Positions 20,230 to 30,820 of a stretch of 49,557 nucleotides of DNA are shown here, piece after piece; within the stretch, counting starts at the first letter, position 1, and each line of letters starts with the position of its first letter. The DNA is taken from assembly GCA_011109175.1 (NCBI GenBank), contig RDEW01000134.1, positions 1 to 49,557 of the forward strand, given 5' to 3'. This DNA is from Dicyema japonicum (taxonomy: Eukaryota > Dicyemida > Rhombozoa > Dicyemidae). The notes under the pieces were generated by a model. That model was given only the letters and a program-made list of their open reading frames with translations, did not search any database and was not told the DNA's origin. The position numbers and the translations under genes were made by a program.

Positions 20230-23002
20230 ATGGCCGAGGCTCATGCTTTGATCAGTCTAACGATCACTCCAGATGGTTTTGGGTTCATTTATAACTTCAA
20301 TGTCGCAAATCAAATTTTCCGTTCCATTCTGAGATCCTGGAAACGGAGATATGGCCGTTTAAAGGTGACGTCATTCAACTATAATCCAAATTGCTTGCGT
20401 CAATCTTTTAAACAAACATTACCCTTTTAGAACCTCTTCTTGAATAATGTATATCCTCTCTCCTACAGATCTCTCTTTGTATTCCTCTTCTTGTCTGCCT
20501 TCATTAATTACCTAAAAGTTCCTACTTTGTATAAAATTCAATCAAAATGGGAAATATTTCCAAAAGGTATTTCTCTGTTACTTATTTAGGTTAACTGGTG
20601 GGAGTGGGAACGACTTGTACGTGATTTTTATAACAGGGACGTTCTCGTGGATTGTCAACATTATCCTTGTTAAGTATGCCCTTCGGTCTCTTCTTCGATA
20701 CAATGGATGGATCTTCGAAGAGAGGAAGAACTTTAAGTTACAGACTAAACTCTGGATGGTATGCGAGGAATTCTAACCCTTCAGTTCGTCCTGGGATGGT
20801 TTGTTGGGAACCAGCAGCTCAAAAGCTACCAATATTCCCTTCCGAGACTTCCTCTTCCTGATTTAAAGGACAGCGCACAAAAAGTTGTGATCCCACTTAT
20901 TTCAGTATCTCAAATCTGCCCAGTGTTTGTATGATGCTGACGAAATGGAGGAACTGAGAACCCTCGCCAATGACTTTGTCAACAACCTGGGACCGAAACT
21001 GCAGTGGTACCTCCGACTCAAGTCATGGTGGTCCTCAAACTATGTTATGCTGTGAAATTTATAAACAGGTCTCCGATTGGTGGGAGGAGTACATTTATCT
21101 AGTCTCGAGATCCTCAATAGTTATCGACAGCAACTACTACTGTCTGGTAAGTCAATTCATTTCACAAAAGGGGATCATGGACAATTCCAAAGTGACTTCA
21201 AATCGACAGGCCTCACGTGCCGCTGGGATAGTTTCGAGTTTACTGCATTTTCGCAGAGAAATCAACACACAAAATCTTGAGCCAGTTTTGTGGTTTTTTT
21301 CACTGTAGTTACTCATTTCAAACTGCGTGCCTTTGTGCACCAGTCAATATGATAAGATCTTCAACACGACTAGGAAGGCTCAACCAGTTAAGGGTACACG
21401 TGCATTCGTGATTTGTTTAGACAAACTAGAGCATTTTGATGTAAGCAATCACATCACTGTCTCCTACAATGGAAAGTACTACAAAGTATACATTTACTGT
21501 AACTCCCGTCTCGCCTCCCCACTTGAATTTGAACGGTGTTGGAGATTTGTTACTACAGAGTGTTCGAAATCATACTGAATGACACTTCTGAGCCTGTTGA
21601 AGGAGAGGAGTTTATTGGAGTCATCAGTGCAGTAGACAGGGAGACCTCAGCCTCTCTCAGGGGGAATTACTTCTCCTCTGGAGTAAACAAGGAGTCCATT
21701 GAACTGATAGACAGAGTATTGAATCACTGATCTATTAAAGGCAGCCTTTCACCTTGTTTTGGAGGATTTTGAGGCCAAATTGGACAGTGGAGCCAACAGT
21801 GAGCAATTGAGCTTAGTGTCAAAGAGACTATATATCGGGAGTGGGTACGACCGGTGGTACGAAAAATCTTTTAACGTGATCATTTTCTCGGACGGACATG
21901 TTTGGTTTAGTCTAACCACGTAGGTCTCCTTGATTTCCGAACACTCCTGGTAATGGCAAGATATATATTCTTAGGGGGATGCATTAGTTGTGTCGCATAT
22001 GTTGGAAGCCTCCGCATGCTATGAGATTCAGAATATAAAGTAGTTGTGGTGTGTTCATTTAGATATGGGGAAGATGGTAGGATTGTTACAAAAAATGTGT
22101 TTGATTGTGCCTTAATTAACCCAATCAGGCTGAATTTTGAATTTTATAATAATGTGACTTCATTATTGTAAAATTATAGCTGACTAATGTTTTAAAAGAT
22201 CATGCACTCAGGATGTCAAAAGAAGTCAACAATTTGGACCTTTCTGTTTTCAGATTTGAGGACTTTGGTAAGAACTTTGGTCGGAACAACAAACTCAGCT
22301 TAGACTCCTTTGTTCAGCTGACCCTCCAACTGGCCTATTACAGAGTATGAACTCACCTTATCCAATAGGAGAACAACCACTTTGTGCACACCTACGAATC
22401 CGCCAGCACACAGTTCTTCATGGAGGGGAGAACAGAGACGATTCGATCCTGCACGCAAGAGTCCTGTAAGTTTGTCTTGGCTATGATTGACCCCATCACT
22501 GACGTAAGAGAAAAATGTCACACATTTAGAGGGGGATTCTTAGAGATCTTGCCTTTGAGGCCTTCCTTTCCCATCAAAGTATATCCCGGCTGGCTGTTAG
22601 CGGAGGAGGGATCGACAGACACATGTTTGCCCTTTTAGTGGTCTCCAAACTCCTCAACAAGAGCTCCCCCTTTCTGGACCGAGTCCTCAATGAAAAATGG
22701 GGGATCTCCTCGAGTCAGGTTTTTCTATTAATGACGTTTTAGACCCCTGTCGCACAGATATCCAACAAGATCTTTCCAGAATATAGGAAGAATGTAATTG
22801 GTGGGGGATTTGGGCCCACGTGCTTCCGTGGATATGGAGTTTCATATTATCCCTGTGAGGACAGCATAACTTTTCACGTGTCTTGTCTAAAGAACGCAGA
22901 ATGCAGAGTATTAGTTACATTTTATTTAAGAACGCAACAAAGTTTGGAGAACAGATAGTGAGTTCTTTGAGAGATATTGCAGATATAATTACTCAAACTT
23001 AA
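20230..23002 (+). CDS. CPT1: Carnitine O-palmitoyltransferase 1, 18 exons with tiny introns
   Basis: Outer mitochondrial membrane enzyme that transfers long-chain acyl groups from CoA to carnitine, the entry step for fatty-acid oxidation. Exons: 20230-20364, 20431-20517, 20567-20758, 20785-20883, 20906-21043, 21069-21146, 21171-21284, 21309-21535, 21559-21715, 21741-21899, 21924-21949, 21975-22039, 22063-22153, 22180-22344, 22369-22503, 22530-22718, 22743-22907, 22931-23002. The product is ~764 aa, close to the 773 aa of human CPT1A. It starts [16 protein letters not shown] (the CPT1 N-terminal domain) and has two membrane segments (~59-73 and ~92-108). It has [18 protein letters not shown], the catalytic His in SEHSW (~469), [14 protein letters not shown] and GGGFGP. 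Every exon junction keeps frame except intron 11, where one base is missing (see findings). The N-terminus shows it is CPT1 rather than CPT2. Confidence 0.93.
20365..20430 (+). other. CPT1 intron 1 (66 nt)
   Basis: GT-AG, phase 0; the only AG is at its end. It joins RRYGRLK to [11 protein letters not shown], which fits the CPT1 pattern R+KN..L..VYP.S. It is the longest intron found in the window, and its terminal TAG is an in-frame stop if retained. Confidence 0.8.
20518..20566 (+). other. CPT1 intron 2 (49 nt)
   Basis: GT-AG, phase 0, between the two membrane segments. It is the only choice I found that connects exon 2 with the frame of [17 protein letters not shown]. Confidence 0.7.
21924..22039 (+). 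other. CPT1 catalytic-His exon junction with one-base frame conflict
   Basis: Exon 11 (21924-21949) encodes VSLISEHS plus TG. The GT-AG intron 21950-21974 is followed by a run of G before ATGCA. The family sequence HSWGDA requires one more base than present; six instead of five G (21974-21978) would restore it. Confidence 0.75.
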
Positions 23003-23690
23003 TATTATAACTTTTATTCAAAACCTACCTCTACATGCTTTTAATTAGGTAATCACACAATAGGTTATAACCTATTTAATTTGTAGTGGTTTATTTACTA
23101 AAAACCACTAAAATGTACTTTGTATATTAATTAATCGATTATTGATCAAATTAACAAATGTCATTTTACAGTGCATATACGCTAGAGTCATGGTCTTACA
23201 CGCGATCTGTCAGATCACTATTCACTTCGGTTGTTGAAGTATATATTTTACACATCTTCTTTAGTCTGTATTTAGTATGTCCTCGATACTGCACTCGAGG
23301 TACCTGAGATTGCATAGGTGTAAGTTTATGTGCTACTTTATCTAAAACTTCTTCCACATGGTGAAAGAGACATAAGTCTATAACTAACTCGTCTTATTGT
23401 CACAATGAGTATGAAATGAACAAATACTGTATTAGTAACACTCTTTACGATCTGTCGATGGCTTTCAATTTGGTACTTATACTCAGAATATGAGAGCTGG
23501 TTAGTATTGTTCATATTTTAGTGTTTCCCAAAATTTTCTTTGTACCTTTCAGCTCGCCTTGTAAAACGACCGGGAGGGTTGTTCTTGGTCTTTCACGAAA
23601 GCGTTTTAAATTGGAGGAGTAGTAATTTACCATGGAAAGTAGTGAAGGAATGCCGAACTAATATTATTTAAAAAAATGGTTTAATAATAA
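23003..23690. other. Intergenic region downstream of CPT1
   Basis: No recognisable gene. AT-rich 3' flank, then sequence without sustained frames. A weak - strand frame near 23545 (PPGRFTRRAERYKENFGK) is too short to assign. Confidence 0.35.
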
Positions 23691-23691
23691 T

Positions 23692-23812
23692 AAAGCCTTT
23701 TCACGAGAGCCATAATATAGCTCCGCACAGGCAGGACACACACTTTATTTAAGTAAAGAACAGTTAATTTTAACTAATCGTAGAACCAAGGAATAATCTT
23801 CACTTCTTTTTT
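23692..23812 (-). repeat. SINE 1, 3' part only
   Basis: 23717-23806 matches 11201-11288 almost base for base, in the same orientation. On the - strand it ends with gtgaaaaggctttattatta, a TTA-type microsatellite tail. The tRNA-related head is absent, so this is a 5'-truncated copy. Confidence 0.65.
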
Positions 23813-23949
23813 TATTTTTCTTGTGTGAGTGTTTCTAGGGTTAATTTCTTTTTTATTTTTCAGAATTTGGATGATTAATATTTAGACACGACTTTAGCCA
23901 AAAGTTGACAAATACCACTCAAAGAAAATAAAATTACATGCGTAAATTA

Positions 23950-24215
23950 TTCCAAAGACCAAGGGTAAAACCAAATTAATCAAATCCTTGATTTTTACGC
24001 GTTCCAGCAGAACCCTCAGCCAAGAGCAGTGATTCAGAGGACATTGTCCGGGAAGCTGAGGTCGATTCCAGAACTCTTCTCCAGGGAGCGAAATTGTCTC
24101 CAGGTGGATTGAATAGATGGATCCTTATGAATGTCGGGCAGGTATTGGCGAGTGAGGTGGATCCAATGACACCAGAAATTAAACATAGTCTTCAAGGCAG
24201 ATAGATTTAAAATAA
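23950..24215 (-). repeat. LINE family E 3' tail
   Basis: The - strand reads LRVLLERVKIKDLI near its end, as at 692-815. It aligns with that copy over about 120 bases. Confidence 0.5.
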
Positions 24216-24273
24216 TCATTTAAAATACTCAGGTTTTAAGTAAAAATAAACACTTTTCCAGAATGCCTTAAAA

Positions 24274-25200
24274 CAGCGGTTCTCAACCTGGGGTCGATTC
24301 GACCCCCAGGGTCTAAAATCAATCCAGATCGATCGTAAGGGGGTCGAAAATAAATTTAATACATTTAATTTTTTTCAATTTAAATTAAGTTAGTTTATTT
24401 TTAAAGTAGTAAACATTTGTTCTTTAAAATTTTTAAAATTACCATGCTTGTTTTTGCTCGTTTATGAGTCGTCCTTCTACATTAAAAATTCGTCAATATA
24501 AAAATGAATATTTGGCATTCGGATTTATAAAAAATTTTTTGATAATAACCATGTTGCTTACTGTGTAACAAGTTATCAAATGATGCAATGAAACCGTCCA
24601 AATTGTTGGATCATCTTAGGAGTAAACATTTGGATAAAAAAGATTAACCATTAGATTATTTTGAAGAATTAAAGGATTCTTTTCGTTAACAAAAAACGAT
24701 TGACATTGTTTTTACAAAGAAAGAAACAATAATTGTTGTTATTTTAAATTATATTTAGGAGGACTAATCGCATCCTATAAAATTGCAATGATTATTGTTA
24801 ACAATGAGAGTTCCCATGTTTATGGTGAAAATCTCATCAAACCATCTATCTCAGTGATTCTATCAGATCTGATGGGTTTAAATCCCGACGAAATTTTAAA
24901 ATCCGTGACAATTATCAATGATTCAATTCGCCGCAGGATTGACGAAATGTCAGATAATGTTGAACATATTTTATGTGAAAGGCTTAAAATACTATTTTTT
25001 CGCTTCAAATTGACGAAAGTCATACATGTAACAATCAATCAATTCTAATGGGATATGTCAGGTTAATCTTATTAGAAGCTTACCCTTTAAGATATTTTGA
25101 GGATCATGCTCTTCCTACAGAAGCTTTATTATTCGTCAAATATTTGGAAACTGATATGACTGGATTTTCTATTTTTTCCGTAGTCCTGTCCTGTCCTGGC
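24274..25200 (+). mobile_element. hAT transposon fossil (ZBED5-like)
   Basis: It starts with cagcggttctcaacctgggg and tcgacccccagg, a hAT-type terminal repeat pattern. Coding remnants on +: TLKIRQYKNEYLAFGFI (BED-type finger start), then ENLIKPSISVILSDLMGLNP and NDSIRRRIDEMSDNVEHIL. Next come a degraded FF-L-IDES region, YVRL and LPTEALFIKYLE. The order matches ZBED5/hAT transposase-derived proteins. Truncated before the C-terminal dimerisation domain. Confidence 0.7.
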
Positions 25201-25529
25201 TTCTCTCTAACGATTCCTTAGCTAAATGTTAATGGTATCCGCCACCTAATAGTTTTATTTTTTCTTATTTTTTCTCGGTTCCTCGGGGGGTTTTTAAAAA
25301 TGGGAAATATGTATTTTATAAATCAGGTAGCCAAACCATTTTACTAATTTTTAAATGCTCATTGCCTCAAACGCGGCTATAAAACCTTCCAGATAAGTCA
25401 GCAATTAAATTCGTATATTTTTATAAAAATATAGGTTCATCCAAATAAATCAAACAAACAATTCCATGAAGAAGTCTAAGGCCGAATAAGCTATCATCGT
25501 CCATAGTCGGTTGAATCAAACATCTCCAG

Positions 25530-26516
25530 TTAGTTAGTTAAGTAACCCCAGCCTCACTAACTTGTAGGAGGCCAGAAGATATTAAATAGGACGCAACAGA
25601 TGTGAGTCGCTCCCATAGATCGGTCAGCATTGTAGACGAACGTTGTGCTAATTCATGACATTCGAATAGGTGGTTTGTTGTCAACACGTAGAGGTTGCAA
25701 AAGGACAGAATATCGTACGTTGGTAGATAGGGGTGGTGCACACATAGTAGACGAGCCAGGTTTACTCTGACGTCCCTCGGAAGAGATTGGTTTATTCTAG
25801 GAGGTTCGAGAAAGTTAGTAGTTGGTCATAAATAACTCGTGTTCAAATAGTGTTCAAAGCGTGTTTGTTGTGGTGTTTTTACATTCCCTGAAACTTATCC
25901 CAATATAAGAGCTGTTGATGGGGAAAGACCTGGCAACCAACCCTGCATTTAAATGCCAAGAAAATCTTATGAGGAAACTCTCCTACGATCTAATTGGAAG
26001 CAACGTTACTGAAAAACATCAAATTTCGAGTCTTCGTCACAGATATGGAGAGTGAAAGCGGACAGCCGGTTTTCATTTCCCACTGTAGAAATGACTTCAC
26101 TCTCCACCTTAGATGTTCTTTAACATTCAATACGTTATTCACGGTTTTCTTATTAATTATTTTCAAGGCAGCAAGTTGTGCGGCTTCTTAATTTTTGAAG
26201 ACGCGATTCAGAAATCATCGAGCTCCAGGAGGGCATGCGTATTCGATTACTGCAGTATGTATTGTCTGTAAATTTTTTGTATAGTAAGAAGTGTTATGCC
26301 CGATTGGTGATGGGGACAGAATTTTCAATATGTTGGTCTTCCTCTGACCTTGGTAATAACGTCATTGACGTGTTCGCCGAATGTCAGGAGAGTATCCAAC
26401 TTTAATTCTAGTATTGTTGGAGATTTATTCATACTTAAATAATTTGATTTTGGGAGAGTATAATGATCTTCCGGACACAGAACAAATCCCGAAGGGCGAG
26501 TGATAAATATGTACAA
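25530..26516 (-). pseudogene. LINE family D, RT C-terminus to 3' tail
   Basis: On the - strand: TRPSGFVLCPEDHYTLPKSN, LELKLDTLLTFGEHVNDVI (the .LGV.LD..L.F..H. motif) and a degraded middle part. Then LPRDVRVNLARLLC, TTNHLFECHELAQR and a C-terminal SEAGVT with stop. It is the most complete D tail in the window and shows how the orphan piece at 6060-6320 fits. Confidence 0.65.
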
Positions 26517-28790
26517 CCAGATCGACTATATCATATGCAGGCAAAAAGATCGAGGAATTATACTTGATTGACGAGCTTATGGTGGATCGATTGTCGACAG
26601 CGATTACAAAATGGTTATTGCTAGACTTTCTCTAAAGAGATTTATGGTACTGAAATGGAAGCACATTGGAACCACAGAACTCAACTATAGTCGTTATAAC
26701 TTGGAATCCTTAATAAGTCAATCAGAAGGGGTCCTAGCATTCAAAGAATATCTGGATGCAGAACTAGAAAACATGCCTACAGATTTGCCGCCCGGAAAAT
26801 CTTGGGATTTTGTAAAGCAGTCAATACATAAAGGAGCCAGCCTGCATCTATTAAAAGAACATGAGAAAATCCAATCGCACAATGAAACGTACACGGTGAA
26901 GGACCGTGCCAATAAGCAGAAGACCATATGGATGCTATATAAAAATACTGACGATTCGAACGTGAAATCAAAATTGCGGCTAGAAATAAAAACTATCAAA
27001 GCAAAAATAAGAAAAACTATACGCCAGCATAACAGAAATAGAGCACTGGACCAGATTAAGAAGATAGAATCTCTCAAGGACAACGCTATTCTACGAGGCT
27101 GTAAACAGATAAAAGGAAAGAGACCCCATAAACGGATAATGATAAGAGATGACAAAGGAACGCAGATTATGGACCAAAGGGAAGTGGATGAAATTATCGC
27201 TGCCCACTTTGGAAAACTATTCAATCCAAGGAACGACACTATCATACTAGAAAGAGGAAAATTGGATAAGGAAAAAGCATGATAAGAAGTTGAACTTGCG
27301 AGTTCCAAGTTGAAAAACGACAGCACTCCTGGGCCCGACGGACTGGTGGTGAAATCTTCAAATACGGAACCCAAAAGCTGTATGAATGCATCGCTAGGAT
27401 CCTGAATGAAATGTACTATTATGTTCACACGCTGACCCTGGGAGAGGGTATGTTGATACCTGTACAGAAGGCGAATAAACCAAGATCTAAGGTGGAGAAC
27501 CTCCGTCCAGTCATATTAATGAATTCACTTCGGAAAATTCTGGCGAACATAACATTACAAAGGATGGAAGGACGCCTAGATACTTTTCTGTCGCTATACC
27601 ACAGCGGATTCCGAAAAGGAAGATCTACTTCCGATGTTTTGTGGTCCCACAAGTGGAGATCTGCGGCCGTTCAAAAGTTCAAAATGTCTACAACCATCCT
27701 CGGAATCGACATTTCGAGGGCCTTCGACTCTGTCGACAGACGGAGGCTAATACTGGTTTTGGAAAGTTTCCTAGACGCTTCCACTGTCAGAATGGCCACC
27801 ACCCTCCTAGCTGATACTTGGCTCACTGTAAGAGTCGGGGGAGCCTCGTCTCGCCGATTTGAGACGACTGTTGGCACTCCACAGGGAGACCCATTATCAT
27901 CTATCCTTTTTGTCATATACCTTGAAGCTGCTTTACGGGAGTCAAAACCGATAATGGGTGAAAAGACAAACATTATTGCGTATGCTGACGACGTAGACTT
28001 TATTTCAAACGACAAAATACCGCTCACCCGCTTGATGGAAGAAGTGTCTGGAAGACTAGCCGAATGGTTCCTAACAGTAAATCCGGACAAGACTGACGTA
28101 ACTGAACTCAAGAGGGATGAAACAAGGACGGAGGAATACTGGCGCAAATGCAAAAAGCTTGGCTCTCTCCTAGGAGACCATGAATAAATTACAAGAAGGA
28201 AAACCCTAGCACAAACTGCCCTCTCCAGATTAAAGAACACCTGGCTCCACAAAAGGGATTTGACACTATAACAAAAACTCGATTATACAACTCGCTAGTG
28301 AAACCCATACAACTGTATAACGCTGGTACCTGAGCCTGCTCAAGAAATGAACTGAAGAGGCTTAATTCGTTTCATAGAAACCAACTACAGCATATGATGT
28401 TCGAAAGAAGTGATACGAGGATGTCATCTAATCTTCTTTATAAAAGGACGAAAACCTCAGAAATTTCTAATGAGATTCTGGATACACGACAGAGGCTTTT
28501 CTACCATATTCTGCGACTGGACTTAGATGCCCTCGCGAACGTAGCCATGGAGGATTACTTCATGTTGGAGGCCCCCGTTTCCGTGGTCGCCCAAGAGCGA
28601 CACTGGCAGTCGTTCTCGATGAGGACTTCAAAGAAATGGAACGGCATCTTGAAGTAGAGAGGATCTTGACTGGTTGCGCACTGCGGCTTTGAATAGGAGG
28701 AAGTGGATGAAACTAACCAGTGATTTGCTAACTCGTGTTGCACATGCTTTGTCAAGTCCTATGACATAGCGATAAGTGCTTATAATAATA
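26517..28790 (+). pseudogene. LINE family B, endonuclease end plus RT (best RT copy)
   Basis: The end of the APE domain reads YNQIDYIICRQKD and SDYKMVIARLSLKRF over frames. A long linker frame follows (26611-27282). The RT frame (27411-28187) has LRPVILMNSLRKILANITL, ILGIDISRAFDSVDRRR (motif A), VGTPQGDPLSSILF (motif B) and AYADDVDFIS (motif C, TATGCTGACGAC at 27981-27992). All palm catalytic residues are present. A frameshift near 27290 separates linker and RT, and the tail after 28187 is full of stops. The 3' end at ~28770 is gcttataataataataagg. Confidence 0.8.
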
Positions 28791-28914
28791 ATAAGGAGTA
28801 AATTAACTAATTAAGCGTATTTTGATCCAGATTTTTGGTCTCTTAGAAGAAGAGTGTGCCATAACCTCCCTGTTACTCCGCATCTCCACATCAGATTCAG
28901 TCAAAATATCTCCG

Positions 28915-30820
28915 TTAGAGTCCAGTGGGCTGTTCCACAAGTTGGGAAGGAGCAGAGGCGTACTCTTCATCGTATACCTTCATCCCATGTTCAATGAGCA
29001 TACTTTCGAGCGTTCTCTTCAGCACAACCGATTGGATGTAAGTCCTCGTTGATTCTTCAATAGATAATTTATCCATATGATTCTTGAAGCATCTTGAAAC
29101 AACTCCATCCCATGTCAAAACCACTGGAATAATCTTCACTTGGCATTCATAGAGCAGCGAAAGTTCATTTGCTAGCAAGTCATATTTGTGAAGTTTCTCA
29201 ACTTCAACTTGCTTTAGTCGGTCTTGTGAGGTAATCCCCACTTCAATTAACGTTACTTCCTTCTTTATTTTGTCATACACGAAAATATCAGGTTTATTGT
29301 ATTGGACTTTTGTTTCTGTCAAAATCGACGTGTCAACTCTAATTTCGACATTTTGATTCGTCAATATTGACTGAACCGAATGTCCTTTCAATTTCCTGCT
29401 TCTTTTGATTCCATAAATTCGACAAAGATGAAGATGGATGCACTTTACCACTTCATTATGTCTTCGGAGATAATCACTATTTAGCATTTTTCCACACTGA
29501 GTGGCCAAATGATCAACAGTTTTCTTGCTTTTTTTACAATGGTTGCATAATGACCCCGTGTGTGCAAAAAACAAATTCCTATCTTGCAAAAGACAGTACA
29601 ATGCTTCGCTCCGTGGGCCGTTATTTCCTTTGGATAACCATTCTGAGGAAGTATATAGGTCGACATTTGTTTCATCAATACATTTGAACATAATTGAGTG
29701 TAGTGTTCTGCAATAAATTTTATTTAATAAATATTTTTTCTGAGTGTCCTTGAGGGACTTAATATCCATGCTTTCCCTGTCGGCAATTGCATATTTAGAG
29801 CAAGAAATCCTGCGATTGTAGCCAAGTGCCATTTTTTTGTTTTTATTACTCGCAGAATCCCCGACCTTCGCAAACACACAGTCGACTGTTTTTCCAAACT
29901 TTTAAAAAACTAGAAAAGAATTAATTCGCTCTTTAATGAAATCGAGGTAAGTCCTTCCAAAAGTCTTCCTGTCCAAATACAGCCTCTCTTTATTTGCAGG
30001 TTTGAGGTGCAACTTGAGTGACGTAAGCAGTTGCCGTATTTGTTGGTCAGTATCATCAAATTCGTATGGATCAATATTAATTAATCCTATATAATGGTTA
30101 TATAGGGAAATTAGTTTTTGAAAGCATGGTTATTCTTTCTTAACATTTTCAAGTATGGACTCCATAACTTTGCTTTAAGAACATTACTTCCCTCGTCTTC
30201 AAAAAACACCCAAATATTCGATATCCACTGACTCCTTCCAGAGTCTCACAACATGATAACGATTTTACCTTAGAAAATGACTTTTCCGAATTCATCTCCA
30301 AGCCGGCAACATGAAAGAACTCGATACAACTTTCATCATTTTGATAACAGTATCTTCTTTTAGCCCAAATATCTTTAGACCATCAATGAATAACAAATGA
30401 TTTGTAGAATAAGTCAGTGTATTAGGATCCTCCTGATTAATTTGGAGTCTTGGGAACATAGTGTTAAGGGTCCTGCTCAAGGGTTCCATTACTATAACAA
30501 ATAGTTGAGGGGATAATGAATCTCTTTGCAGAATTCCACGTCCCAGTTTTACAGAACCAATTCTTCTTCCATCTAAGTGGAGATTTACAGTCCACTTCTT
30601 GACTATGGTCTTTACAAAGTTAACAATCCAACGGGGTATTCCTGAACAGTCCAATACATGAAATAAAAATTCATGGTCAACAGAATCAAAGGCCTTTTCA
30701 CATCAACCCAAGCAGAATAAAGCAATCGATTTGATATGAGCCAATGTTCCAACATACCAATATAACTTTGAAGTTTCATCCCTTCCTTCTCATAGTTAGA
30801 GTCTCTCGTCGCAAGAACAA
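28915..30820 (-). pseudogene. LINE family C, RT palm plus intact restriction-like endonuclease domain
   Basis: The long frame 28915-29877 carries CNHCKKSKKTVDHLATQC (C-x2-C...H...C knuckle), DYLRRHNEVVKCIHLHLCRI, then KPDIFVYDKIKKEVTLIEVG (the PD...E.K-type nuclease core) and VEVEKLHKYDLLANELSLL. This is the arrangement of R2/R4-class LINE endonucleases. Upstream (29900-30820) the RT is broken: SAWVDVK, then FVKTIVKKWTVNLHLDGRR and GRGILQRDSLSPQLFVIVME (motif B with Q to R) and a degraded motif C. The copy joins a family D element at ~30790. Confidence 0.75.

Noticed and set aside
20567-20589. 23-nt GT-AG segment in the CPT1 N-terminal region
   Set aside because: Using it leads straight into TAA; the 49-nt intron 20518-20566 keeps the frame of both neighbouring exons.
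25994-26191. 65-codon + strand ORF as a possible host exon
   Set aside because: The opposite strand continues the family D RT C-terminal region between recognised pieces at 26516-26325 and 25800-25538.
26718-27428. 236-codon ORF on the - strand
   Set aside because: It is the antisense of the family B linker (26611-27282 +), has low-complexity Ser/Leu composition and no recognisable domain.
27671-28252. 193-codon ORF on the - strand
   Set aside because: Antisense shadow of the family B reverse transcriptase, which carries motifs A, B and C on the + strand.
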